Of a stretch of 64,000 bases of DNA, positions 42,878-51,809 are shown one piece after another. The notes under the pieces are model-generated. The model was not told where the DNA came from. It worked only from the letters and a program-made list of their open reading frames with translations, and did no database searches. Source of the DNA: Spyradosoma sp004558035 (GTDB taxonomy: Bacteria; Verrucomicrobiota; Verrucomicrobiia; Opitutales; UBA953); contig NZ_JBNPNH010000002.1 in NCBI RefSeq assembly GCF_050314555.1, positions 62,001 through 126,000 of the forward strand, read 5' to 3'. The position numbers and the translations under genes are program-made. Every line of letters starts with the position of its first letter. Positions within the stretch are counted from its first letter, which is position 1.

Positions 42878-43522
42878 ATGAGACACCTTCCGAACATTCT
42901 GACGCTGTCGCGCATTCCGATGCTCTTCGTCATCGTCGCGCTGCTGTGCTTTCCCGCGAGATTCGGCGACACGGCCGCGCTCGTCCTCTTCGTCGCCGCC
43001 GCCGTCTCCGACTGGCTCGACGGCTACATCGCGCGGCGCGTCGGCGCGGTCTCCAACTTCGGCAAGCTCATGGACGCGCTGACCGACAAGATCATCATGG
43101 TCGGGCTCTTCGTCGCCCTGCTCGGTCTGCGCTGGAAGCTGCCGGACGCCTACGGCAATTCCGCGAGCGAGCTCGAGACGCTGCTCCCGCAGCATTGCGT
43201 GCTGCTCGTCATGGTCATCATCTGTCGTGAATTTCTCATTACGGGGCTGCGCCTCGTCGCCGCGAGCAACGGCGTCGTGCTCGCCGCGGAGAAGGCGGGC
43301 AAGATCAAGACCGCGCTGCAGATGATCTCCGTCTCGCTGCTGCTTTTCGCGAAGGCGCTCGCGTCGGACTGGCTCGCCGCCGGCGTTCCCGAGGCGCTTC
43401 CCGTCTGGGCGCGCGAGCTCGGGCTGTGGACGTTCTACGCCGCCGTCGTGCTCACCATTTATTCCGGGACGGGCTACCTCGTCCGCAACCGCAAGATCTT
43501 TCTCGGCGACGCAGCCCGTTGA
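42878..43522 (+). CDS. pgsA: CDP-diacylglycerol-glycerol-3-phosphate 3-phosphatidyltransferase
   Basis: Makes phosphatidylglycerol phosphate in the inner membrane. The CDP-alcohol phosphatidyltransferase motif is DWLDGYIARRVGAVSNFGKL with MDALTDK following (D-x2-D-G-x2-A-R-x8-G-x3-D-x3-D). About six membrane segments. 214 aa. The start MRHLPNILTLSRIP is characteristic of the family. It is coupled to pgpA with 3 bp between them, so the two consecutive steps to phosphatidylglycerol are co-expressed. Confidence 0.94.
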   Translation: MRHLPNILTLSRIPMLFVIVALLCFPARFGDTAALVLFVAAAVSDWLDGYIARRVGAVSNFGKLMDALTDKIIMVGLFVALLGLRWKLPDAYGNSASELETLLPQHCVLLVMVIICREFLITGLRLVAASNGVVLAAEKAGKIKTALQMISVSLLLFAKALASDWLAAGVPEALPVWARELGLWTFYAAVVLTIYSGTGYLVRNRKIFLGDAAR

Positions 43523-43525
43523 ACC

Positions 43526-44059
43526 ATGAATTCCGCAAACGAAAAACTTCCCTTCGGCGACCGCGTTCTCGGAGCGATCGCGACGCTCGGCCCCGTCGGC
43601 AGAAAACTTCCCGCTCCCGGCACGTGGGGTTCCGTCGCGGGAACGGCGTTCTACGCGCTCGCGTTCCAGGCGACGGGCATCAACACGCCGGCGACGTTTC
43701 TCGAGTTCGCGATCTGGGCGGCGCTGCTCGTCGTGTGCGCCGTTCCCGTCTGCGAAGCCGGCGAAAAATGCCTCGGCCGCACCGATCCCGGCGAGGTCAA
43801 TTTCGACGAATTCGCCGTGATGCCCGTCTGCTTCGCGGGGCTCGGCGAAATCATCGCGAACAGCCCGAACACGCTTTACTGGCTGCTCGCCGGCTTCGTG
43901 CTTTTCCGGCTCTTCGACATCTTCAAGCCGCTCGGCATCAAAAAGCTGCAGAGCCTCAAAGGCGGCTGGGGCGTCGTCGCCGACGACTTCGCCGCCGCGC
44001 TCGCGACCTGCGCCTGCCTCTGGACCGCGAACGCCGCGATCGACCGCTTCTTCCTTTGA
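43526..44059 (+). CDS. pgpA: phosphatidylglycerophosphatase A
   Basis: Removes the phosphate from phosphatidylglycerol phosphate. Motifs of PgpA: LPAPGTWGSVAGTAFYAL near the start, VCEAGEKCLGRTDPGEVNFDEFAVMPV in the middle (Asp/Glu metal ligands), FRLFDIFKP, and WGVVADDFAAA near the end. Several membrane segments. 177 aa. It follows pgsA directly. Confidence 0.92.
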   Translation: MNSANEKLPFGDRVLGAIATLGPVGRKLPAPGTWGSVAGTAFYALAFQATGINTPATFLEFAIWAALLVVCAVPVCEAGEKCLGRTDPGEVNFDEFAVMPVCFAGLGEIIANSPNTLYWLLAGFVLFRLFDIFKPLGIKKLQSLKGGWGVVADDFAAALATCACLWTANAAIDRFFL

Positions 44060-44146
44060 GAACGCGCCGCGGGCGCGAGCGGGAGCCTTTCCTTTTTTCG
44101 CTCGCGTTCCCGCGCCGCTTTCCTGCATGATAGAAAAACTTTTTCC

Positions 44147-44677
44147 ATGGCAACCTCCTTTAATCGCAAGAAAACCGTCGGGGCCTTCGGCTCCAACAAG
44201 ATTCGCCCGGTCGGGCATCATTACGAAGTGCTGCTGAACGAGCGCGCCGAACCCGCCGCGCCGCAGCCGCAGGATCCGAACCGCCCGAACATCGCGAACA
44301 TCCTCATCGACTTCGCGCGCCCGATTCTCGGCCAGGCGGGCGGCAACCACACCGCGCTCAAGGGCGCGATGAACGTCGCCGTGCTCATCTGGAACGCGCT
44401 CGTCGAAGGCGACGCCGCCGTCGCCGCCGCGCGCGAAAAGCTCATCGCCCTGCCCGACGCCTCGCCCGCGCAGATCGACGAGCTCCTCGCCGCCATGCGC
44501 GAACGCCGCCAGGTCGTCGGTCCCGTGAATCTGCTCGTCCGCAAGTTCGACCTCAACTTCACGAAGCACGGCATCAATTTCTCCGTCTCGACGATGCCGA
44601 GCTCGCACGTCGAAGGCGTCGAGAAGTCGCCCTTCCTTTCCGCGCTCGGAGCCAAGCCCGCCGCCGACGCGCAGTGA
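44147..44677 (+). CDS. conserved-looking protein of unknown function
   Basis: Not recognised. 176 residues, cytoplasmic by composition. The N-terminus is basic and polar (SFNRKKTVGAFGSNKIRP), the middle is helical (PNIANILIDFARPILGQAGG, ALKGAMNVAVLIWNALVEGD) and ends with RKFDLNFTKHGINFSV. The helical spacing and an Asp-Phe-Ala-Arg-Pro segment hint at an all-alpha domain. Codon use and motif content match the chromosome, so it is probably a resident gene. Its terminator follows at 44703. Confidence 0.65.
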   Translation: MATSFNRKKTVGAFGSNKIRPVGHHYEVLLNERAEPAAPQPQDPNRPNIANILIDFARPILGQAGGNHTALKGAMNVAVLIWNALVEGDAAVAAAREKLIALPDASPAQIDELLAAMRERRQVVGPVNLLVRKFDLNFTKHGINFSVSTMPSSHVEGVEKSPFLSALGAKPAADAQ

Positions 44678-44702
44678 GATTTCGGAACGCCGTTTCCGTC
44701 CC

Positions 44703-44734
44703 CGTTCCCGCGTCTTCCCGCGGGAACGTTTTTT
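44703..44734 (+). terminator. terminator from an inverted pair of the iterated motif
   Basis: CGTTCCCGCG pairs with CGCGGGAACG over a 6-nt loop and is followed by six T. It ends the unknown gene at 44677, ahead of the EamA gene at 44771. Confidence 0.9.
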
Positions 44735-44770
44735 CATACGTTCCGATTTCGGAGATTTTTCGAAAAAAAG

Positions 44771-45685
44771 ATGATCGACGACACGGTCAAGGGCTTGGCT
44801 TTCGGCGCCGCGGGCGCGATTTCCTACGGCATGAATCCGCTTTTCGCGCTCCCGCTTTACGCGGAAGGCCTGACGCCGGATTCCGTGCTCTTCTACCGCT
44901 ACCTCGGCGGCATCGCGTTTCTTGCGGTGCTAATGCACGCGCGGCGCGTATCGTTCGGAATCACGCGGCGGGACGCTGCCCTGCTCGTCTTCATGGGCGT
45001 GCTCATGGCGTCGTCGTCGCTGTTCCTGTTTCTTTCGTACAATTTCATGGCGGCGGGAATCGCCTCCACGCTGCTTTTCGTGTATCCGCTGATGGTCGCC
45101 CTGATCATGGCGTTCCGCTTCCGCGAAAAATTCTCCGCGATCACCGCCGCGAGCATCGCGCTGACGCTCGCGGGAACGGCTCTGCTCTACAAGGGCGAGG
45201 ACGGCGCCGCGCTCAGCCTCGCGGGAATCGGGCTCGTGATGCTCTCCGCCCTGTTCTACGCGATCTACATCGTGTGCGTGAACAAGACCTCGCTCAGCGC
45301 GACGCCGGCGCTGAAGCTCACTTTCTACGCGACGCTCTTCGGCTCGCTTCTGTTCGTCTTCAGACTGGATTTTCTCGCGGATCTGCAGATGCTCCCGTCG
45401 TGGCGCGCGTTCGCGTGCGCGCTTCTGTTGGGAATTTTCCCCACCGGCGTTTCGTTCGCCTGCGTCGCGCGCTCGATAAGCCTCATCGGCTCGACTCCGG
45501 CGGCGATTCTCGGCGCGCTCGAGCCCGTGACCGCCGTGATTTTCGGCGTCCTCGTGTTCGGCGAAGCCCTCACGCCGCGCCTCTCGGCGGGAATCGCGCT
45601 GATAATTTTCGCGGTGCTTCTGGTTGTCGCGGGCAAGCGCCTGCCCGCCCTGCTCCGGCTCGCGCGCGGCGGAAAAAACGCCTGA
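44771..45685 (+). CDS. EamA/DMT-family transporter
   Basis: Ten hydrophobic segments in two similar halves of five, the DMT (drug/metabolite transporter) layout: for example FGAAGAISYGMNPLFALPL and GITRRDAALLVFMGVLMASSS in the first half, and GLVMLSALFYAIYIVCVNKTS and LIGSTPAAILGALEPVTAVIFGVLVFGEAL in the second. 304 aa. The LEPVTA-x-x-G motif is characteristic of EamA domains. Substrate unknown. Converges on dxs. Confidence 0.88.
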   Translation: MIDDTVKGLAFGAAGAISYGMNPLFALPLYAEGLTPDSVLFYRYLGGIAFLAVLMHARRVSFGITRRDAALLVFMGVLMASSSLFLFLSYNFMAAGIASTLLFVYPLMVALIMAFRFREKFSAITAASIALTLAGTALLYKGEDGAALSLAGIGLVMLSALFYAIYIVCVNKTSLSATPALKLTFYATLFGSLLFVFRLDFLADLQMLPSWRAFACALLLGIFPTGVSFACVARSISLIGSTPAAILGALEPVTAVIFGVLVFGEALTPRLSAGIALIIFAVLLVVAGKRLPALLRLARGGKNA

Positions 45686-45707
45686 CTCGCCCCGTCGCCG
45701 CGCGCGT

Positions 45708-47609
45708 TCAGCGGGCTTGACGGGCGAGAGCGCCGAGGACGCGGGCGGCGATCGCCTCGTCGGAAAGGCCGTGGCGTTCCCGCAGGTCGGCGGCGTTCGA
45801 GGCGTGCCCGACGAAGACGTCCGGCCAGCCGATGCGCACGACGGGAACGCCGATTCCGGCGTCCGAAAGCGTCTCGAGCACCGCGGAGCCGAAGCCGCCC
45901 GCCAACGCGTGGTTTTCCACCGTCACGAAAAGCCGGGCGCGTTTCGCCTGCTCGGCGAGCAGCTCTGCGTCGATCGGCTTGCAGAAGCGGGCGTTGACGA
46001 GCGTCGGCGCCCTGCCGCCGCGTTCCCGCGCGAGGCGCGCGGCGAGCGTCTTCGCGACGGGCATCGCCGCGCCGCCGAGCGCCCAGATGCAGACTTCGCC
46101 GTCGTCCGTTCCCGCGTCGAGCACTTCCGCCCTGCCGACGGGCAGCGTCGCGGGAACGTCCTTCACGGGAACGCCCGCCGCCTCGCCGCGCGGGTAGCGG
46201 ATGAGCGCGGGCGCGCCGAGCGCGAACGCCGTCGCCATCATGTCCGCGAGCTCGTCTTCGTCCTTCGGCTGCATGATGACGAGATTCGGGAGCGCGCGTA
46301 GCATCGCCATGTCGTAGAGCCCGTGGTGCGTCGCGCCGTCCTGCGGAGAAAGTCCCGCGCGGTCGAGGCAGAAGACGACGGGCAGATTCTGCAGACACAC
46401 GTCGTGCATCACCATGTCCGCCGCGCGCTGCATGAACGACGAATAGATCGCCACGCAGGGCTTGAAGCCCTTGCTCGCGAGCCCCGCGGCGAAGATGACG
46501 GCGTGCCCTTCGGCGATGCCGACGTCGAAATACTGTTTCGGGAGCGCCTGCTTCAGCAGATTCAGCGACGTTCCCGAGGGCATGGCGGCCGTGATGCCGA
46601 CGATTTTTTCGTCCGCGCGCGCGAGCTTCACGAGCGTCTTCCCGAAGCATTCCTGCCACGCGGGAGCGTTTTTTTTCGCGAGGCGCAGTTCGCCCGTCGC
46701 GGGATCGAAGGGAGCGCAGCCGTGGAATTTTTCCGGATTCGCGATCGCCGCCGGCAGGCCTTTTCCTTTCGTCGTGCGCACGTGCAGCAGAATCGGGCGG
46801 TCCGCCTTCTTCGCGAATTCCAGGTAGGAGATCAGCGCGCCGAGGTCGTGCCCGTCCGCCGGACCGAGGTAGCGCAGCTTGAAATTTTCGAACAGCGGCG
46901 AAGAGCCCAAAGAAAGGACGTTCTTCTTTTCCTGCTTCCAGGCGGAACCGGCGCGGATCAGGTGCGCGCCGCCGGGAATCTTTTCGAAGAACTTGCGCAT
47001 GCCGCGCGTCGCCTCGTTGTAGACGGGCGTCATGATCAGCTTGTTCAGGTATTCCGCGACGGCGCCGACGTTGCGGTCGATGGACCATTCGTTGTCGTTG
47101 AGGACGACGATGAGGCGCTTCGTGTGCGCGGCGATGTTGTTGAGCGCCTCGAGCGTCGCGCCGTTCGTGATCGCGGCGTCGCCGACGACGGCGACCACGT
47201 GCCCGTCTCCGCCGGAAAGGTCCCGCGCCGCCGCGATGCCGAGCGCCGCGGAAAGCGCCGTTCCCGCGTGACCGCAGCCGAACGCGTCGTGCGGGCTTTC
47301 CCGGCGGGAACAGAAGCCGGAGACGCCGCCCGTCTTGCGCAGCGCGTCGAAAGCCTCGCCGTTGCGCCCCGTGAGCAGCTTGTGCGCGTAGCACTGGTGC
47401 GAGACGTCGAAGACGATGCTGTCGCGCGGCGTCGAAAACACGCGGTGAAGCGCGATCGTGAGCTCGACGACGCCGAGATTCGGACCGACGTGCCCGCCGT
47501 TTTTCGACGTGACGCCGATGATGCGTTCCCGCAGCTCTCGGGCGAGCTCGGGGAGTTTTTCGGACGGCAGTTTCTTGACGTCGTCCGGACCTGAAATCTT
47601 TTCCAGCAC
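45708..47609 (-). CDS. dxs: 1-deoxy-D-xylulose-5-phosphate synthase
   Basis: Thiamine-dependent first step of the non-mevalonate isoprenoid pathway. The N-terminal domain contains VGPNLGVVELTIALHRVF, HQCYAHKLLTGR and the GDAAITNGATLEALNN thiamine-diphosphate motif. The middle has GPADGHDLGALIS, and the transketolase-like middle domain has DRAGLSPQDGATHHGLYD. The C-terminus contains LVTVENHALAGGFGSAV. 633 aa. It follows xseB by 33 bp, a common order in bacteria (here without ispA). Confidence 0.96.
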   Translation of the reverse strand: MLEKISGPDDVKKLPSEKLPELARELRERIIGVTSKNGGHVGPNLGVVELTIALHRVFSTPRDSIVFDVSHQCYAHKLLTGRNGEAFDALRKTGGVSGFCSRRESPHDAFGCGHAGTALSAALGIAAARDLSGGDGHVVAVVGDAAITNGATLEALNNIAAHTKRLIVVLNDNEWSIDRNVGAVAEYLNKLIMTPVYNEATRGMRKFFEKIPGGAHLIRAGSAWKQEKKNVLSLGSSPLFENFKLRYLGPADGHDLGALISYLEFAKKADRPILLHVRTTKGKGLPAAIANPEKFHGCAPFDPATGELRLAKKNAPAWQECFGKTLVKLARADEKIVGITAAMPSGTSLNLLKQALPKQYFDVGIAEGHAVIFAAGLASKGFKPCVAIYSSFMQRAADMVMHDVCLQNLPVVFCLDRAGLSPQDGATHHGLYDMAMLRALPNLVIMQPKDEDELADMMATAFALGAPALIRYPRGEAAGVPVKDVPATLPVGRAEVLDAGTDDGEVCIWALGGAAMPVAKTLAARLARERGGRAPTLVNARFCKPIDAELLAEQAKRARLFVTVENHALAGGFGSAVLETLSDAGIGVPVVRIGWPDVFVGHASNAADLRERHGLSDEAIAARVLGALARQAR

Positions 47610-47642
47610 GGGCGGAACGGGTGCGATTTTCGGCGCGCGCGC

Positions 47643-47885
47643 TCAGGCGTCGCGCTCTTCGAAGGGCTCGGAGAGGGCGTTCCCGTCGGCGTCCGCGCCG
47701 CGCAGCTGTTCGATGCGCAGTTCGGCTTCGGCGAGCTTTTCCTGGCAGCTCTTCAGGTGCTTCATGCCTTTTTCGTAGCGCTCGACGAGCGTGGAAAGCG
47801 GCACATCGCCGGCCTCGAGGGACTCGACGATTTCTTCGAGCTTCTTCAGCTCCTCTTCAAACGAAAGTTCTTTGGGCTTCGCCAT
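47643..47885 (-). CDS. xseB: exodeoxyribonuclease VII small subunit
   Basis: 80-residue protein with the XseB core SFEEELKKLEEIVESLEAGDVPLSTLVERYEKGMKHLKSCQEKL, two long helices. It binds the large subunit XseA to make exonuclease VII, which digests single-stranded DNA. The C-terminus is acidic. No xseA in the window. It lies 16 bp after the nitroreductase gene and 33 bp before dxs. Confidence 0.94.
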   Translation of the reverse strand: MAKPKELSFEEELKKLEEIVESLEAGDVPLSTLVERYEKGMKHLKSCQEKLAEAELRIEQLRGADADGNALSEPFEERDA

Positions 47886-47901
47886 GGTCGGAAAATCGGT
47901 T

Positions 47902-48420
47902 TCAGAATTTTTCGCGGTGAATCTTTTCCGGCTTCCATTTGTCCTTGGCGCGCTCCGTGCCGTCCAGCGGAACGCCGATCGTGAGGAGCGCCATCGGCAT
48001 CAGCCGCGCGGGAACGCCGAGAATCTCCGCGACCCGCGCCGCGCGTTCCTCGCGCGGGAAAAGCCCGCACCAGCACGCGCCGAGCCCGAGCGCCTCCGCC
48101 GCAAGCAGAGCGTTCTCGACCGACGCCGAGCAGTCCTGCTGCCAGTAGCCCGACCATTCGTTGTCCAGAACGCCGCAGACGACGAGCGCCGCGCCCGCGT
48201 CCTTGAGCATCGGCGCGTTCGGCAGCACGGCGCCGAGCGCGTCCAGTGTCTCGCGCTTCGTCACGACGACGAGCTCGCGCAGCTGCTGATTGCGCGCCGA
48301 GGGCGCGGCGAGCGCGGCGCGGCAGAGCGTCTCCAGGGCGGATTCCTCGACGGGTTTCGCGGTGTCGTAGCGGCGGACGCTCCGGCGCGAGAGAATGAGA
48401 TTAAGAAGTTCCTGATTCAT
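47902..48420 (-). CDS. nitroreductase family protein
   Basis: FMN-dependent oxidoreductase fold. The N-terminus has LILSRRSVRRYDTAKPVE with the FMN-binding RRS-x-R pattern, then APSARNQQLRELVVV, and the C-terminal part has GLGACWCGLFPREERAARVAEIL and LLTIGVPLD. 172 aa, which fits the short members. It is probably a flavin reductase of quinones or nitro compounds, but substrate is not predictable. It shares a transcript with xseB and dxs. Confidence 0.87.
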   Translation of the reverse strand: MNQELLNLILSRRSVRRYDTAKPVEESALETLCRAALAAPSARNQQLRELVVVTKRETLDALGAVLPNAPMLKDAGAALVVCGVLDNEWSGYWQQDCSASVENALLAAEALGLGACWCGLFPREERAARVAEILGVPARLMPMALLTIGVPLDGTERAKDKWKPEKIHREKF

Positions 48421-48479
48421 GACTTTTTTTACGATAAGCGAAGCCGCTCAAAACTCAACGGGATTCTCACCGCGCGGCT

Positions 48480-48911
48480 TCAGCGCTTCGCGAGAAATTC
48501 CAGCGCGTGCGCGTAGCCCGCGACGCCCAGCCCGCAGATCTGCCCGACGCAGACCGGTGCCGTCAGCGAACGCTTGCGGAATTCCTCGCGCGCGTGGACG
48601 TTGGAGATGTGCACCTCGACGGCGGGAACGCCCGCGCCCGCGATGCAGTCGCGCAGCGCGACGCTCGTGTGCGTGAACGCGCCGGGATTGACGACGAGCC
48701 CGCAGAAGCCGCGCGCCGCCCAGTCGTAGATCTTGTCCAGCAGCGCGCCTTCGCTGTTGCTCTGGAAGCATTCGATTTCGCAGCCGAGCTCCGCCGCGCG
48801 CGCGGCGAGCGCCTTTTCGACGTCCGCGAGCGTCGTGCTTCCGTAAATCGCGGGTTCGCGTTTTCCGAGCCAATTGAGATTCGGGCCGTTGAGAATGCCG
48901 ATTTTTTTCAT
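48480..48911 (-). CDS. aroQ: type II 3-dehydroquinate dehydratase
   Basis: Third step of the shikimate pathway. Begins MKKIGILNGPNLNWLG; Arg18 and Tyr23 of REPAIYG are the flexible-loop catalytic residues, and His101 (EVHISNVHAREEF) is the acid. QSNSEGALLDKIYDWA and NPGAFTHTSVALRD are typical. 143 aa, dodecamer-type family. Precedes the nitroreductase gene by 59 bp on the same strand. Confidence 0.96.
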   Translation of the reverse strand: MKKIGILNGPNLNWLGKREPAIYGSTTLADVEKALAARAAELGCEIECFQSNSEGALLDKIYDWAARGFCGLVVNPGAFTHTSVALRDCIAGAGVPAVEVHISNVHAREEFRKRSLTAPVCVGQICGLGVAGYAHALEFLAKR

Positions 48912-48969
48912 GCCCGCAACGATACTCGCTTCGCGGGAACGCGTGAAGCGGAAAATTCGCGCGCGGGGC

Positions 48970-49110
48970 GGAGAGAAGGTTATGAGGTGACGAGGTTATG
49001 GAGGTTATGAAGTTCTTTGCGTTCGGCTTCGCCGAAAGGATTTCAAAAAATCTTTTTCGCGAAGCGAAACGCAATCAACCTCCATAACTCCGTCACTTCC
49101 ATCACCTCAC
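48970..49110. repeat. dispersed intergenic repeat, copy B (long palindrome)
   Basis: Two arms mirror each other over ~140 bp: the left begins GAGGTGACGAGGTTATGGAG and reaches TTCGGCTTCGCCGAAAGGAT; the right reads ATCTTTTTCGCGAAGCGAAA and ends CCTCCATAACTCCGTCACTT. As RNA it would fold as a long imperfect hairpin. The central TTCGC(G/C)GAA block links it to copies A and C. Confidence 0.75.
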
Positions 49111-49148
49111 AAAAAAAACGTTCCCGCGGGGAAGCCCGGCGGGAACGC
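49111..49148 (-). terminator. terminator of the GH109-like gene, motif-built
   Basis: On the minus strand GCGGGAACG-type and CGTTCCCGC-type arms (9 bp, ~11-nt loop) are followed by eight T. It lies 25 bp after the stop at 49174. Confidence 0.87.
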
Positions 49149-49173
49149 TCTTCTCGAAATCCGAAACCCGGAA

Positions 49174-50661
49174 TCAGTACCAGGTGTTTTCGGAAGTGTA
49201 CATCTTGTAGCCCTTGACGTCGTTCCAGTGACCGCGCGTGAAGTCGGGCACCTCGACGGGAGCGCTGTTGTTGTTCATGGAAATCGCGCCGAGTTCGGCG
49301 AGGCAGCACCATTCGGCGATGTCGTACACGTCGAGGTCCATCGGCAGACCGTTCTGCAGGCAGTACACCATGCGGTAGTCCATGATGAAGTCCATGCCGC
49401 CGTGGCCGCCGACGTTCTTCGCCTTTTCTCCGATTTCCGTGATCAGCGGGTGCTGATACTTGGCGATGAGGGCGTTGCGCGCGTCCTTCGGCAGGAAGCC
49501 GTGCGCGTTCAGATTTTCGTGATTCGGCACGCCTTCGACGACGGCTTTCTTGCCTTCGATCGCGTAGCCTTCGACCGGATACTTGTTTGCGAAGCCCGCC
49601 GTTCCCGTCAGCTGATATTTGCGGCTGTAGGGCTGCGGCGTCATGACGTTGTGCTGGATCTCGATGACCTTGCCCTTCGCGGTGCGCAGGAGCGTCGTCG
49701 TGTGGTCGCCGTTCTGGAAGTCGGGGCAGTCCGCGCCCGTAGCGTTCTTGACGAGTTCCCGTCCGATGAAGGAACCGGTGTCCATGGCGACGAGCGTCGT
49801 CAGGCGGTCGCCGCGGTGAATGTCCATGACCTGGCAGACCGGCCCGAGCCCGTGCGTCGCATAGACGTCGCCGCGGTGCAGGCGGTTGTATTCGAGACGC
49901 CAGCCGAGCTTGTCGTTCTTGTCCTTCTTCCAGTACCAGTTCCAGAAGCCGCTGAGGTCGTGGATGTACGCGCCCTCGCCGCGGATGATTTCGCCGAAGA
50001 CGCCCTTCTTCGCCATGTTGAGCGTGTTGAGCTCGAAGAAGTCGTAGCAGCAGTTTTCAAGCTGGATGCAGTGCTTGCGCGTGCGCTCGGAAGTGTTGAT
50101 GAGATCCCAGCAGTCCTTGATCGACATCGCCGAGGGAACTTCGATCGCGGCGTGCTTGCCGTTTTCCATCGCGCAGAGCGCCACGGGAACGTGGTGATTC
50201 CAGTCCGTCGCGATGTAAACGAGATCGACGTCCGGACGCTTGCAGAGTTCCTTGTAGCCGTCTTCGCCGTAGTAGATCGCGGAATCGGGGAGGTTCAGCC
50301 CGAGGCGCTGATTCTGGTTGTCGGCGCGCGCTTTTTCATGGTCGCACAGCGCGACGATTTCGACGTTCAGGCCGACGTCCTTCATGTGCGTGAAGCGTTC
50401 GACGGCGCCGGGACCACGCATGCCGAGCCCGACGAAGGCGACGCGGACGGTCTTCAGCGCGGGCGTGCGCAGTTCGAGCACGTGCTTCTGTCCGGCGGGG
50501 CGCTCGGGAACGGCCGTGCGGATGACGCCGTCGGCGCCGCGCGTCCACTGCGCGGTGAATTGCGGGTTGAGACCGTCGGCGGCGGTAGTCTCGGCGGAAA
50601 GCGGCATGAACGCCGCGAACGCGAGCGCCGAAACGGCGAGGATAGTGTTCAGTTTTTTCAT
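49174..50661 (-). CDS. secreted Gfo/Idh/MocA protein, GH109-like glycosidase
   Basis: Signal peptide MKKLNTILAVSALAFAAFMPLSAE, so exported. A Gfo/Idh/MocA Rossmann domain follows (VRVAFVGLGMRGPGAVERF, EIVALCDHEKARAD, DLVYIATDWNHHVPVALCAMENGKH, AAIEVPSAM). The segment YATHGLGPVCQVMDIHRGDR matches GH109 alpha-N-acetylgalactosaminidases, which use NAD(H) to remove terminal GalNAc, for example from mucin or blood-group glycans. 495 aa. It is transcribed after mdh with a 99-bp gap. The family assignment is strong; the substrate is inferred. Confidence 0.87.
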   Translation of the reverse strand: MKKLNTILAVSALAFAAFMPLSAETTAADGLNPQFTAQWTRGADGVIRTAVPERPAGQKHVLELRTPALKTVRVAFVGLGMRGPGAVERFTHMKDVGLNVEIVALCDHEKARADNQNQRLGLNLPDSAIYYGEDGYKELCKRPDVDLVYIATDWNHHVPVALCAMENGKHAAIEVPSAMSIKDCWDLINTSERTRKHCIQLENCCYDFFELNTLNMAKKGVFGEIIRGEGAYIHDLSGFWNWYWKKDKNDKLGWRLEYNRLHRGDVYATHGLGPVCQVMDIHRGDRLTTLVAMDTGSFIGRELVKNATGADCPDFQNGDHTTTLLRTAKGKVIEIQHNVMTPQPYSRKYQLTGTAGFANKYPVEGYAIEGKKAVVEGVPNHENLNAHGFLPKDARNALIAKYQHPLITEIGEKAKNVGGHGGMDFIMDYRMVYCLQNGLPMDLDVYDIAEWCCLAELGAISMNNNSAPVEVPDFTRGHWNDVKGYKMYTSENTWY

Positions 50662-50760
50662 GATTTTCGTTTTAGGATTTTCGGTGAAGTGTCAAAAATT
50701 CAATCCGTTCCCGCGGAGAAAGTTCCCGATGGAACGGATTTTTCGGAGACGGAAGCGCGC

Positions 50761-51759
50761 TCAGAGCTTGCAGCCGAGAGCTTCGGCGGCGGTGTCGCGC
50801 TCTTCCTTGAGTTCCTGAATGGAGGCGTCGATCTTCGCGCGCGCGAAATCGTTGATCTTCAGCCCCGCGACGATTTCCCAGGTGCCGTCGGCCTTCGTGC
50901 GGACGGGGAAGCCGGTGATGATGCCGGGTTCCGTGCCGTATTCGCCCTTGGAGACGACGCCGACGCTGTACCAGTCGCCCGGCGCGGTCGGCGTGACGAG
51001 ATTGCGGACCGTGTCGCACGCCGCGTTCGCCGCGGAAGCCGCCGAGGAGGCGCCGCGCGCTTCGATGATCGCCGCGCCGCGCTTCTGCACGACCGGAATG
51101 AACGTGTTTTCGAGCCATTCCTTGTCGGTGATGACTTCCGTCGCGGGCTTGCCGTTGATCGTCGCGTTGAAGAAGTCCGGGAACTGCGTCGAGGAGTGGT
51201 TGCCCCAAATCGTCATGTTCTTGACGGCGGAGACGTGCACGCCCGCCTTCTGCGCGAGCTGCGACTTGCCGCGGTTTTCGTCGAGGCGCGTCATCGCGAA
51301 GAAACGCTCTTCGGGAACGCCCGTCGCGTGGCGCATCGCGATCAGCGCGTTGGTGTTACACGGGTTGCCGACGACGAAGACGCGGACGTCCTTCGCCGCG
51401 TTTTCGGCGATCGCCTTGCCCTGGCCGACGAAGATCTTGCCGTTGATGCCGAGCAGGTCCTTGCGCTCCATGCCCGCCTTGCGCGGCACCGAGCCGACGA
51501 GGAGGCACCAGTTCGCGTCCTTGAACGCGACGGCGGGATCGGACGTGGCGACGATGTCCGTCACGAGCGGGAACGCGCAGTCCTCAAGCTCCATGACGAC
51601 GCCCTTGCACTTCGGCAGCGCGGGCTCGATTTCAAGCAGATTCAGCGCGACCGGCTGGTCCGGACCGAAGACGGAACCCGACGCGATGCGGAAAATCAGC
51701 GAATACGCGATCTGACCGGCGGCGCCGGTGATCGTCACACGAATGGGATTTTTTGCCAT
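50761..51759 (-). CDS. mdh: malate dehydrogenase
   Basis: NAD(P)-dependent malate/oxaloacetate interconversion. Family motifs: VTITGAAGQIAYSLIFRIASG, MELEDCAFPL, VGNPCNTNALIAMRHA, MTRLDENRGKSQLAQKAG and TIWGNHSSTQFPD (catalytic His), plus GVVSKGEYGTEPGIITGFP. 332 aa, the cytosolic/plant-chloroplast-like subfamily. The start ATG is at 51759; the same frame runs further upstream across the antisense of comEC and was rejected. It is the last gene of a folK-comEC-mdh minus-strand run. Confidence 0.95.
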   Translation of the reverse strand: MAKNPIRVTITGAAGQIAYSLIFRIASGSVFGPDQPVALNLLEIEPALPKCKGVVMELEDCAFPLVTDIVATSDPAVAFKDANWCLLVGSVPRKAGMERKDLLGINGKIFVGQGKAIAENAAKDVRVFVVGNPCNTNALIAMRHATGVPEERFFAMTRLDENRGKSQLAQKAGVHVSAVKNMTIWGNHSSTQFPDFFNATINGKPATEVITDKEWLENTFIPVVQKRGAAIIEARGASSAASAANAACDTVRNLVTPTAPGDWYSVGVVSKGEYGTEPGIITGFPVRTKADGTWEIVAGLKINDFARAKIDASIQELKEERDTAAEALGCKL

Positions 51760-51809
51760 GATTTTTACGGTGTTGATTGTTGAAAAAACGTCTGCGGATT
51801 TTGCCCGTT

